From Paenibacillus rhizovicinus (GTDB taxonomy: Bacteria > Bacillota > Bacilli > Paenibacillales > Paenibacillaceae): a DNA stretch of 64,000 nucleotides. Shown here piece by piece: positions 36,124 to 45,139 of the stretch. The position numbers and the translations under genes are program-made. Under the pieces are notes generated by a model. The model searched no databases. It was not told the DNA's origin and saw only the letters and a program-made list of their open reading frames with translations. The stretch lies in assembly GCF_010365285.1 (NCBI RefSeq), contig NZ_CP048286.1, forward strand, positions 2,742,501 to 2,806,500. Direction: 5' to 3'. Position 1 is the first letter of the stretch; every line of letters starts with the position of its first letter.

Positions 36124-37089
36124 ATGAAAGAAACCGCGAACGAAACGGAGGCTCTCCGCGCTCCCGCGCCTTTTTCCAGGGGGGAACGGCTGCTGCCTTA
36201 CGCCTCTCTGATCGATAACCCGATGCCGGTCTACGTCAACCGCGTCCATGAATCGTTCGACCTTCGCATGCATGCGCATGATTTCATCGAAATTTGCCTC
36301 GTGGCCGAGGGCTCGGGCTTTCACTATTTGGATACGGAACAAATGGCCGTCACGCGCGGCGACCTGTTCTTCATTCCCATCGGCATCTCCCATGTCTTCC
36401 GTCCGGCGGCGAAAGGGCAGCCGCTCGTTCTATACAATTGCATCCTTACGGCCGAACAACTGAACAGCCTGCTGCTGGCCGTGCAGGCCGAGCCCGGGCT
36501 CGTATCCTTCTTCAATGAAAGAGGCGCAGGCAAAGCCTGGTTTCACCTCCATGATCGCGGCGAAGAAGCACAGCGCTTGTTCCGCCGGCTGCACCGTGAA
36601 TTCTCGGACCGGCGGCCGGGATCGGCCGCCGCGCTATGCGCCTTGACGGTCGAGCTGCTCGTTCAGCTGTACCGGCAGCAAATCGAAGGTCCCGAGCGAG
36701 CGCCATCGGACCCGGAAATGCCCGCCGCCTCCATGCAGGAGCTGCTTGCCTATATAGGCGCCAACTGTTCCGCGGAGCTGCTAGCGGGCGATATGGCGGC
36801 AAAGCTGGGTATCGGCGAGCGCCAGTTTCAACGCAGCTTCAAGCGAGCGACCGGCGTCACGTTCCTCGACTTCGTGCAAAGCGCCCGGATCGATATCGGC
36901 TGCCGGCTGCTTCTCGAGACGACGGACAAAATCAGCGCGATCGCAGCCCGCTCCGGCTACCAGGACACGAAATTTTTCAATCGGCTGTTCAAGAAGAAGA
37001 CCGGCGTCACGCCTCGCCAATACCGGGCGTCCTTGAATCTTCCCCAGCCTCCCCGCCTGCCCGCGCAGACAGGACAAGAGCTCGACTAA
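36124..37089 (+). CDS. AraC-family transcriptional regulator (cupin plus HTH)
   Basis: 321 residues from ATG 36124, with AAGGAGG 8 nt upstream. Cupin sensor at about 35-130 (VNRVHESFDLRMHAHDFIEI; RGDLFFIPIGISHVF). Helix-turn-helix pair at 220-310 (LLAGDMAAKLGIGERQFQRSFKRATG; ISAIAARSGYQDTKFFNRLFKKKTGVTPRQYR). The His-rich cupin entry (RMHAHD) suggests a sugar-type ligand. It begins 106 bp from the divergent SRAP-like gene. Third AraC regulator in 11 kb. Confidence 0.88.
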   Translation: MKETANETEALRAPAPFSRGERLLPYASLIDNPMPVYVNRVHESFDLRMHAHDFIEICLVAEGSGFHYLDTEQMAVTRGDLFFIPIGISHVFRPAAKGQPLVLYNCILTAEQLNSLLLAVQAEPGLVSFFNERGAGKAWFHLHDRGEEAQRLFRRLHREFSDRRPGSAAALCALTVELLVQLYRQQIEGPERAPSDPEMPAASMQELLAYIGANCSAELLAGDMAAKLGIGERQFQRSFKRATGVTFLDFVQSARIDIGCRLLLETTDKISAIAARSGYQDTKFFNRLFKKKTGVTPRQYRASLNLPQPPRLPAQTGQELD

Positions 37090-37097
37090 CATGCAAA

Positions 37098-37141
37098 AAA
37101 ACGCCTCGTCCCCGCAGAATGTGCAGGGACGAGGCGTTTCT
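37098..37141 (+). terminator. Rho-independent terminator
   Basis: AACGCCTCGTCCC ... GGGACGAGGCGTT with a T run; 13-bp perfect stem just after the AraC gene. It also serves as an upstream boundary for the leftward map gene. Confidence 0.9.
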
Positions 37142-37231
37142 CCAATGAGCAAGCACTACCACCGGGCATCGGCGAAGCAAGCGACAAGAGAGTAACTAAA
37201 CCAGCCGCAACTGCCGACCGCTCAGTTTCGC

Positions 37232-37975
37232 TCATCCTGTCAGAACGACGGGGCCGTCGCCGGTGACCGCTATCGTATGCTCGAATTGCGCCCCCCAGGA
37301 ACCGTCGAACGTGCGGGCCGTCCAGCCGTCCGCATCGACCGAAATATGCGGCTTGCCGGTGACGAAGATCGGTTCGACCGTAATGACCATGCCCTCCCGC
37401 AGCTTCCTGCCGGTACCGGCTTTGCCCGTGTGATGCACCTGCGGATCCTCGTGCATCCGCCGCCCGATGCCATGACCGATGAACGCCTCCACGATGCCGT
37501 AATTCTCGCGTTCCGCCACGGCCTGCACGGCAGCGCCGATATCGCCGAGGCGCTTGCCGGACGTCGCTTGCGCGATTCCCTGAAAGAGCGCAAATTTCGT
37601 CGCTTCCAGCAGTCTGGCCATATCGGGGTTGACCCGCCCGACCGGATACGTCCAGGCGGAATCCGCCATCCAGCCGTCCAGCTCGGCGACCATGTCGATG
37701 GTCACGATCTCCCCTTCCCGCAAGGGAATGTTGCGCGGAAACCCATGGCAGACGACTTCGTTAACGGAAGCGCAGGTGGCGAACGGGTAGCCTTTGTACC
37801 CTTTCTGGGCCGGCTTCGCGCCGTTTCCGCTCAAATACGCTTCCGCGAATCGGTCGATCTCAAGCGTCGTCACGCCCGGCCTTAGCCGCCGGGCGATCTC
37901 GCGATGGCAAGCCGCTACGATGCGCCCCGCCTTGCGTATGCGCTCGATCTCTTCTTTCGTTTTGTATTGAATCAT
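37232..37975 (-). CDS. map: Methionine aminopeptidase, type I
   Basis: 247 residues from ATG 37975 (GGAGGG 7 nt upstream). CASVNEVVCHGFPRN holds the conserved His; metal ligands in VTIDMVAELDGWMADSAWT (Asp/Asp), IGHGIGRRMHEDP (His), ITVEPIF (Glu) and FEHTIAV (Glu) are all visible. It removes the initiator Met from nascent proteins. It stands alone rather than in the ribosomal secY-adk-map operon, so it is probably a second MAP like Bacillus YflG. Confidence 0.93.
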   Translation of the reverse strand: MIQYKTKEEIERIRKAGRIVAACHREIARRLRPGVTTLEIDRFAEAYLSGNGAKPAQKGYKGYPFATCASVNEVVCHGFPRNIPLREGEIVTIDMVAELDGWMADSAWTYPVGRVNPDMARLLEATKFALFQGIAQATSGKRLGDIGAAVQAVAERENYGIVEAFIGHGIGRRMHEDPQVHHTGKAGTGRKLREGMVITVEPIFVTGKPHISVDADGWTARTFDGSWGAQFEHTIAVTGDGPVVLTG

Positions 37976-38035
37976 GCGACATCCCTCCATAAGCGTGCTG
38001 CAGGGCGAAGCAGAGTTTAATTTGCGATAGGGAAC

Positions 38036-38072
38036 AAAAAAGCCTTGTCCCTATCTTACCGGGCAAGGCTGT
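38036..38072 (-). terminator. Rho-independent terminator of the 62-residue protein gene
   Basis: Minus strand: AGCCTTGCCC...GGGACAAGGCT followed by TTTTTT, 13 bp past the stop. Confidence 0.88.
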
Positions 38073-38084
38073 CGATGCGTTCGA

Positions 38085-38273
38085 TTAACTTACCGAGGAG
38101 CGAAGCCTCCCCATTTCATGCTCTACCAGCAGCGTCAGTTCTTCCTCATAGCCGCCCATAATTCTGTACTTGCGGATATAATCCCTGACGAATTTGCGCG
38201 AGTCTTTCGGTTGGAAAATGCGCGTCAGCTCCACGAGGCTTTCTTTGACTTCATTATGGCTGCGTTTCGCCAT
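38085..38273 (-). CDS. Small hypothetical protein, 62 residues
   Basis: ATG 38273 is preceded by GGAGGGGA; it has its own terminator. The sequence MAKRSHNEVKESLVELTRIF is helical and basic at the start, followed by KFVRDYIRKYRIMGGYEEEL. No signal peptide or membrane segment. I do not recognise the family; good expression signals on both sides support a real gene. Confidence 0.65.
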   Translation of the reverse strand: MAKRSHNEVKESLVELTRIFQPKDSRKFVRDYIRKYRIMGGYEEELTLLVEHEMGRLRSSVS

Positions 38274-38465
38274 GAAATCCCCTCCTAGCATCGGTTGGTG
38301 GTTCTAACAAATACGATTGGAGCATGTTGAACGATCCACTTGAATGAAGGTGAGCCTGTAAGCGCCATGGAGCAGGCTGGTTTGAATTATCTAATTTATC
38401 AATTAATTATAACATTTTAAAGAGGGATATAAAAGCGAACAGCTATTTATTTTATTTCTGTAACC

Positions 38466-38639
38466 TCATTTTTCGTCGTTATCTGTCGATTCGACGCCTG
38501 AGTTATCCCATTCCTGCGAGCGCGTCGTTGCAGCCGACCAGGCACTGCTTTTGTACATGCGCAAGTAGGCGACGACGCCCACGATTGCGACGATGATGCC
38601 GAACAAGATGACCGCAGTCGTTATCCAAGGGCTAACCAC
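38466..38639 (-). CDS. Small single-pass membrane protein, 57 residues
   Basis: GTG 38639 with a GGAGGG site 6 nt upstream opens a 57-residue frame: VVSPWITTAVILFGIIVAIV is the membrane segment, then GVVAYLRMYK and an acidic, Ser/Thr-rich tail ending STDNDEK. The pattern (short N-term, one helix, hydrophilic tail) is that of a genuine small membrane protein. Function unknown. A 14-bp palindrome lies about 100 bp upstream. Confidence 0.6.
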   Translation of the reverse strand: MVSPWITTAVILFGIIVAIVGVVAYLRMYKSSAWSAATTRSQEWDNSGVESTDNDEK

Positions 38640-38737
38640 GATGCGCCCTCCTCTCGCTCTGTCTAATTTCCATATATAGGCTAATTATAGAGGAAAGGAA
38701 TAGCGCTTTCAATGCGGCGGACAACCCGCTACACAAA

Positions 38738-38751
38738 TGTAACATGTTACA
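38738..38751. promoter_or_regulatory. 14-bp perfect palindrome
   Basis: TGTAACATGTTACA lies just past the stop of the thioesterase gene and 99 bp upstream of the small membrane protein start. It resembles a repressor site; no cognate regulator is known to me. Confidence 0.4.
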
Positions 38752-38752
38752 A

Positions 38753-39190
38753 TCAAGTTACTCTGCGGAACGTTCCGCTTCCCCATACAAGAAGCTCACC
38801 TTTATTATCGGCAATTCGCCCTTCTAATGTAAGTGTTCTTCTCGAGCGAAATATGAGCGCCGCTTCACAGGTCAGCAGTCCCTCGGACGAGGGCAGCAAA
38901 TAATGAACGTTCAGCCCCGTCGTTACCGTCCGTTCTCCCGGGCAGGCGAGGATCGCAACCAGCCCCATCGCATTGTCGAGCAGGGAAGCCAGCACGCCTC
39001 CGTGGACGATGCCGGCCAGATTCAGATGCTCCGGCCTGACCTGCAGCGCGATGACCGCCCGGTCCTCCCCTGCGGACACCAGCTCGCAGCCGAGGTAGCC
39101 CCAGAAAGTCGGCCGGGCGGCCGCTTCCAGCGCCTCAAGCCGCGCTTTGGCCTCCTGCGAGCGCGAACGGTCTTGCTCGCCTTCCATCAT
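38753..39190 (-). CDS. Hotdog-fold acyl-CoA thioesterase (PaaI family)
   Basis: 145 residues. The hotdog core is visible in LAGIVHGGVLASLLDNAMGLVA, with the HGG motif of PaaI-type thioesterases, and in TTGLNVHYLLPSSEG. It would release free acids from CoA esters that accumulate during fatty acid breakdown. The ATG overlaps the fadD stop (ATGA), so it is coupled to acyl-CoA synthetase. The N-terminal 25 residues are extra and charged. Confidence 0.85.
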   Translation of the reverse strand: MMEGEQDRSRSQEAKARLEALEAAARPTFWGYLGCELVSAGEDRAVIALQVRPEHLNLAGIVHGGVLASLLDNAMGLVAILACPGERTVTTGLNVHYLLPSSEGLLTCEAALIFRSRRTLTLEGRIADNKGELLVWGSGTFRRVT

Positions 39191-40917
39191 GTCGCTGCGC
39201 CACCTTCATCATTCCCGGCCGCGGCCAGTTCTTCTTCTTCCTGCAGCTTGCGCCGCAGCACTTTACCGATCATCGTCATCGGCAGCTCGGTGCGGAATTC
39301 GTACTGATGCGGCACTTTGAACACCGCCAGCCGTTCCCTGCACCAGCGGTCCAGCTGCATGGAGGAGACGCTTACGTCCTTGCGCAGCACGATGAACGCC
39401 TTGACCGTCTCTCCCCGGTACGCATCCTTCACGCCGATAACGGCCGCATCCCTGACGCCGGGATGCTCATACAGCACCTCTTCCACCTCGCGGGGGTAGA
39501 TGTTGAAGCCGCCGGCGATGATGATGTCCTTGATCCGGTCCACGATCGTGAAAAATCCGTCCCTGTCGATCTGCGCCAAATCTCCGGTCCGCAGCCAGCC
39601 GTCCTGCAGCGCGTTCGCCGTCGCCTCAGGCTTGTTCCAGTAGCCCAGCATCACCTGCGGGCCCTTGATCAACAGCTCGCCAATCTCGCCCGGCGGCTGC
39701 TCTTCGCCGGTTTCCGCATGGACGACTTTGGCCAGCGTGCCGGGCAGCGGCAGTCCGATCGTGCCGATCTTCCGTTTCGTCCACAACGGATTCGTATGCG
39801 TCACCGGCGAAGCTTCCGTTAACCCGTAGCCTTCAATCAGCCGTCCGCCGGTCATCTGCTCGAACTGCGTCTGCACCTCCAGCGGAAGGGGAGAAGAGCC
39901 GCTGACGCACACTTTGATGGACGACAAGTCGTATTTCTTCACGTCGGGGTGGTTCAACAGCGCGACGTACATCGTCGGCGCCCCGGGGAAGATCGATGGT
40001 TTCTCGTCGCGAATCGTCTTGAGCACGGCCTCAAGTTCAAAGCGCGGCAGCAGCAGGATCGAACCGGCCTTCAGCACGGACAGATTCATAATAACCGTCA
40101 ATCCGAACACGTGAAACAGCGGCAGCGCCGCGAGGAACCGTTCTTTCCCTTCCTGCACCCGGTAAAACCAAGCCGCGCACTGATGCGCGTTCGCGAGCAT
40201 ATTGCGGTGCGTCAGCATGACGCCTTTGGCGATGCCGGTCGTGCCTCCCGTATATTGCAGCAGCGCGATATCCGCCGGGTCGGCATGGACCTCGGCGGGC
40301 AGCTTGGCGGCTTTCGACAGGAACGAAACATAGCGCGTGACCCCGTTCTTGCCGTAGGGCACGTTCGGAGACTGTCCCGCACGGCGCTGCTTGATGGGGT
40401 AGAGCATGTTTTTCGGAAAGGGCAGCCCATCCTGAATGGAAGTGACGATCACCTTCCGCAGCTGCGGAACGGGCCCCTCGTCAGGCGTATCGCCGCGCAC
40501 CCGCGCGAGGCGGGGGTAGAGCAAATCCAAGGTCACGATGGCGACGGCGCCGCTGTCCTTCAATTGATGCTCCAGCTCGCGCTCCACGTAGAGCGGGTTC
40601 GTCATGACGACGACCGCCCCGGCGAGCAGGACGCCGAAATACGAGATGACCGTCTGCGGGCAGTTCGGAAGCATGATGGCGACGCGGTCGCCTTTGCCGA
40701 TTCCGGCCTGCTGAAGCCCCGCCGCCATCCGCTGAGCCGCGGCGAGCAGCTCCTTATACGAGGTCCGCTTGCCGAAGAAGTGCAGCGCCTCGCTGGCGGG
40801 GTATTTGGCGGCGGCCTGGAGCAGCAAATCGCCAAGGGTGAGGTTCGGGATTTCCACTTCCGGGGCGACCTCGCCGGGATAATTGCGAAGCCAGGGCAAA
40901 GCCTGCGGTTGATCCAT
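39187..40917 (-). CDS. fadD: Long-chain fatty-acid-CoA ligase
   Basis: 576 residues from ATG 40917, after GGAGG (6 nt). AMP-binding signature LLQYTGGTTGIAKGVMLTHRN, adenylation motif EGYGLTEASPVTHTNP, GWLRTGDLAQID, RIKDIIIAGGFNIYPREVEE and the C-terminal catalytic Lys in MTMIGKVLRR. It activates fatty acids to acyl-CoA for beta-oxidation, close to Bacillus LcfA. It is separated from fadE by repeat element D and a satellite array. Confidence 0.93.
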   Translation of the reverse strand: MDQPQALPWLRNYPGEVAPEVEIPNLTLGDLLLQAAAKYPASEALHFFGKRTSYKELLAAAQRMAAGLQQAGIGKGDRVAIMLPNCPQTVISYFGVLLAGAVVVMTNPLYVERELEHQLKDSGAVAIVTLDLLYPRLARVRGDTPDEGPVPQLRKVIVTSIQDGLPFPKNMLYPIKQRRAGQSPNVPYGKNGVTRYVSFLSKAAKLPAEVHADPADIALLQYTGGTTGIAKGVMLTHRNMLANAHQCAAWFYRVQEGKERFLAALPLFHVFGLTVIMNLSVLKAGSILLLPRFELEAVLKTIRDEKPSIFPGAPTMYVALLNHPDVKKYDLSSIKVCVSGSSPLPLEVQTQFEQMTGGRLIEGYGLTEASPVTHTNPLWTKRKIGTIGLPLPGTLAKVVHAETGEEQPPGEIGELLIKGPQVMLGYWNKPEATANALQDGWLRTGDLAQIDRDGFFTIVDRIKDIIIAGGFNIYPREVEEVLYEHPGVRDAAVIGVKDAYRGETVKAFIVLRKDVSVSSMQLDRWCRERLAVFKVPHQYEFRTELPMTMIGKVLRRKLQEEEELAAAGNDEGGAAT

Positions 40918-41033
40918 GTCCCGCCTCCTGAACGTTTTTGCGAAACATATCGAGGTGCATCCTCGCGAGCGAAAACTTGCTTCGGCAGCATGAGCCCTTC
41001 TGAAATGATGCTGGACGCATCGCTGCATGGATG

Positions 41034-41226
41034 TAACGAACCCTGGACGCCTTATTAGGGGTATTTAAGGCGTTTTGTAAAGCTAACGAATCCTATCGAT
41101 GCTATTCGTCGTAAATGCACCTATATTCACTCAAATTCGCTCATTTTCCATTCAATAAGCGTTGTACGATTCGTTAGAATTTCGATTGCGGCTAAAATCG
41201 GCGAATAGCGCTTTCTGAGTTCGTTA
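41034..41226 (-). repeat. 193-bp dyad element, copy D
   Basis: The most symmetrical copy: TAACGAAC (41034) and GTTCGTTA (41219-41226) at the ends, TAACGAAT at 41084 and ATTCGTTA at 41169, each exactly 50 bp from its end. GCTATTCG/CGAATAGC form a further inverted pair. It lies in the fadE-fadD gap (40918-41779), which contains no gene. Confidence 0.88.
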
Positions 41227-41300
41227 GGTTACTGAATTAACTCCCCAGCACCTTCGAGTTATGAGATTCGTAGTGCTGCCTTGGCGCGAGAACGCCTTCT

Positions 41301-41707
41301 TGGAAGCTGTTTTGGAGGCTCTTTTAGAAGCCGCTGTTGGAGTCTCTGTTGGCCTCTCTGTTGGAGGCTCTGTTGTAGCCTCTGTTGGTGTCTCTGTTGA
41401 AGCCTCTGTTGAAGCCTCTGTTGAAGGCTCTGTTGAAGCCTCTGTTGAAGCCTCTGTTGAAGCCTCTGTTGAAGCCTCTCTGTTGAAGCCTCTGTTGGTG
41501 TCTCTGTTGGAGTCTCTGCTGAAGACTCTGTTGGAGTCTCTGCTGAAGACTCTGTTGGAGTCTCTGCTGAAGACTCTGTTAGAGGCTCTGTTGGAGTCTC
41601 TGCTGAAGACTCTGTTGGAAGCTCTGTTGGAGGCTCTGTCGAAGACTCTGTTGAAGCCTCTCTTGACGCCTCTCTTGACGCCTCTGTTGAAGCCTCTGTT
41701 GAAGCCA
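41301..41707. repeat. 12-bp satellite (CTGTTGAAGCCT / CTGTTGGAGTCT)
   Basis: About 400 bp of 12-bp units, partly arranged as 24-bp pairs with CTGCTGAAGACT. It begins 75 bp after copy D. Open frames on both strands (for example TEASTEAS) are by-products of the 12-bp period. Confidence 0.88.
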
Positions 41708-41779
41708 CTTGCGAACAAAAGCCAGCTCTTTCACACCCGACAGCTCATGCCCTTGACGGACCGCTCCCGCTGCTCCGGG

Positions 41780-43573
41780 CTACAACGTGTATTGCTGGCT
41801 TCGGATGACGCGGGCGGCAATTCCGCGTTTGAGCGCGATGATGTCATCCAGCGGCGCGCGCATCAGCTTTTTCAGCACGGCCAGCTGCGTCTGCAGCGAA
41901 TCGCCCGTTTCCAGGGCGGATAACGTCGTCTTCGCGTAGCGCTCGATACGCTCCATCGCTTCCTGCACGAAGACGATTGTCATGTCGACGGCGTTGCGAG
42001 TGCGGGCGGCCGCGGCGGGATCGGCGCGGAGAAGCATTTTACGCGTGCGGAGCGCGGCGCTCTCCATCGCGAACGTTTGGATCATCATGTCGGCCAGCAG
42101 GCAGAGGACCTCCTGCTGCTGCTCCAGCGCAAGCCCGTACTTTTGCACCGCCAAGCCGCCGACGGCCAGAAACGTCCTTTTGGCCTGCCCGATCCGGTAC
42201 GTTTCCTTGCTGAGCGGTTCGTCGAACGCCGGCAGCGGCATCGGCTGCAGCAGCTCCGCTTGCAAGGCGCGTGCTTTTCGCAGCAGAGGCAGCTCGCCTT
42301 TGAGCGCCTTCTTCATCAGCGTGCCGGGGATGAGCATCCGGTTGATTTCGTTCGTCCCCTCGAAAATCCGGTTGATGCGGGAGTCGCGGTAAATCCGTTC
42401 GACTTTGTACTCCTTGATATAGCCGTAGCCGCCATGAATTTGCACCGCTTCGTCCGCCACGTAATCCAGCGCTTCCGTCGCAAACACTTTGTTGATGGAA
42501 CATTCCAGCGCATACTCGGAAATCGCTTTGGCCGCGCAGGCGCCGGCTTGGCTTGCATCGCCTTCTTGGGCATCCGTCGATTGCAGCATTTCGTCGATCC
42601 AGCCGGCCGTGCGATAAACCATACTTTCCGTCACGTAAGCCGAGATATTCATATCCGCCAGCTTCGCCCCGATGAGCGGGAACGAGGCGATCGGACGTCC
42701 GAACTGCTTGCGGCCGATCGCATATTTGGCGGCGAGCCCGATCGTCTCCTTCGCCCCGCCGACGCAAGCCGCGGCGAGCTTGAAGCGTCCGATATTCAAA
42801 ATATTAAAGGCGATGAGATGACCCTTGCCGACTTCGCCGAGCACGTTTTCCACCGGTACCGGCGTGTCGTCGAAGAAGATGGGACAGGTCGACGAGCCTT
42901 TGATGCCCATCTTGTGCTCCTCCGGCCCGATGCTGAAGCCAGGCAAGCCCCGTTCCACGATGAACGCGGTAAAATGATCCCCGTTCACCTTCGCGTAAAC
43001 GATAAACACGTCGGCAAATCCGGAATTGGTAATGTAGAGCTTGGAGCCGTTCAGCTTGTAATGCGTGCCTTCCGCATTCAGCCTCGCTGTCGTTTTGGCG
43101 CCCAAGGCGTCGGAACCGGATGACGGCTCCGTCAGGCAGTACGCCGCGATTCGCTTGCCGATCGCCAGGTCGGGCAAGTATTTGGACTTCTGCTCCGGCG
43201 TCCCGAAGAAGACGATCGGCAGCGTGCCGATGCCGACATGCGCACCGATGGACAAGGCGAACGACGACGCTTCGGCCAGCGTTTCGGCTAGCAGCGTCGA
43301 GCTTACCTTGTCGAGTCCGAGCCCGCCGTACGCCTCGGGAACATCGGCGCCAAGCAAGCCGAGCTCCCCCGCCTTGCGCATCAGTTCCACCGTCAGCTTG
43401 TAATCCAGCGCCTCGATCTCAGCATCGCGCGGGCGAATTTCGCCTTCGAGAAAAGCGCGCGCCGCTTCGCCGATCATCACCTGTTCCTCGGTAAAATCCT
43501 CCGGCGTGGCGATCTCCTCGGGCGTCATGTCTTCTACCACGAAACGGCCGCCCCAACCTTTGTTTTGGGCCAT
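41780..43573 (-). CDS. fadE: Acyl-CoA dehydrogenase (long-chain, FadE-like)
   Basis: 597 residues, matching Bacillus FadE. FAD/substrate signatures AYCLTEPSSGSDALGAKTTA and YAIGRKQFGRPIASFPLI; C-terminal QIHGGYGYIKEYKVERIYRDSRI with EGTNEI supplying the catalytic Glu. A roughly 170-residue C-terminal extension is typical of this branch. It removes two hydrogens from acyl-CoA and passes electrons to EtfAB. AAAGGAGG precedes ATG 43573. Follows fadA (gap 249 bp, no gene seen). Confidence 0.94.
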   Translation of the reverse strand: MAQNKGWGGRFVVEDMTPEEIATPEDFTEEQVMIGEAARAFLEGEIRPRDAEIEALDYKLTVELMRKAGELGLLGADVPEAYGGLGLDKVSSTLLAETLAEASSFALSIGAHVGIGTLPIVFFGTPEQKSKYLPDLAIGKRIAAYCLTEPSSGSDALGAKTTARLNAEGTHYKLNGSKLYITNSGFADVFIVYAKVNGDHFTAFIVERGLPGFSIGPEEHKMGIKGSSTCPIFFDDTPVPVENVLGEVGKGHLIAFNILNIGRFKLAAACVGGAKETIGLAAKYAIGRKQFGRPIASFPLIGAKLADMNISAYVTESMVYRTAGWIDEMLQSTDAQEGDASQAGACAAKAISEYALECSINKVFATEALDYVADEAVQIHGGYGYIKEYKVERIYRDSRINRIFEGTNEINRMLIPGTLMKKALKGELPLLRKARALQAELLQPMPLPAFDEPLSKETYRIGQAKRTFLAVGGLAVQKYGLALEQQQEVLCLLADMMIQTFAMESAALRTRKMLLRADPAAAARTRNAVDMTIVFVQEAMERIERYAKTTLSALETGDSLQTQLAVLKKLMRAPLDDIIALKRGIAARVIRSQQYTL

Positions 43574-43822
43574 GTCGCTGCCTCCTTTCTGAATAAGCAG
43601 GCGTTGCTTGTCGGTCTGACTCTGGTCGAATAGGCTTGTGCTCTAGCGGATGCGAAATGCTTGCGGTTTCCGGGTCACGCCGGGGCTCGCTGCATCGGCT
43701 GCGCGCGATTGATCGTTGGGCGAAGCAGGGATTGAGCTAAGCACAGATGGAGCGGAGTACCTTCATTCTCTGGGCGAAGCAACGGATAGAACCAATCAAC
43801 GAGCCGGCGGGCGCATACCTAC

Positions 43823-45022
<1,200 letters not shown>

Positions 45023-45139
45023 GGTTGGTTCCCTCCTTTTATGGGGCGGAGTGGTTAGATATTGGACGGCGGGTGGATTCGCCGGGTTCGCCGGATTTGC
45101 GGCGACGTACTGCACGGGGTGCAGCACTTCCCGCGCCGC

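Noticed and set aside
41224-41718. Asn/Arg/Ser-repeat protein on the minus strand
   Set aside because: By-product of the 12-bp satellite next to element D; other frames are equally open.
43574-43822. The 249-bp gap between fadE and fadA as a possible small gene
   Set aside because: No frame with start, ribosome site and protein-like composition; no terminator or repeat seen either.
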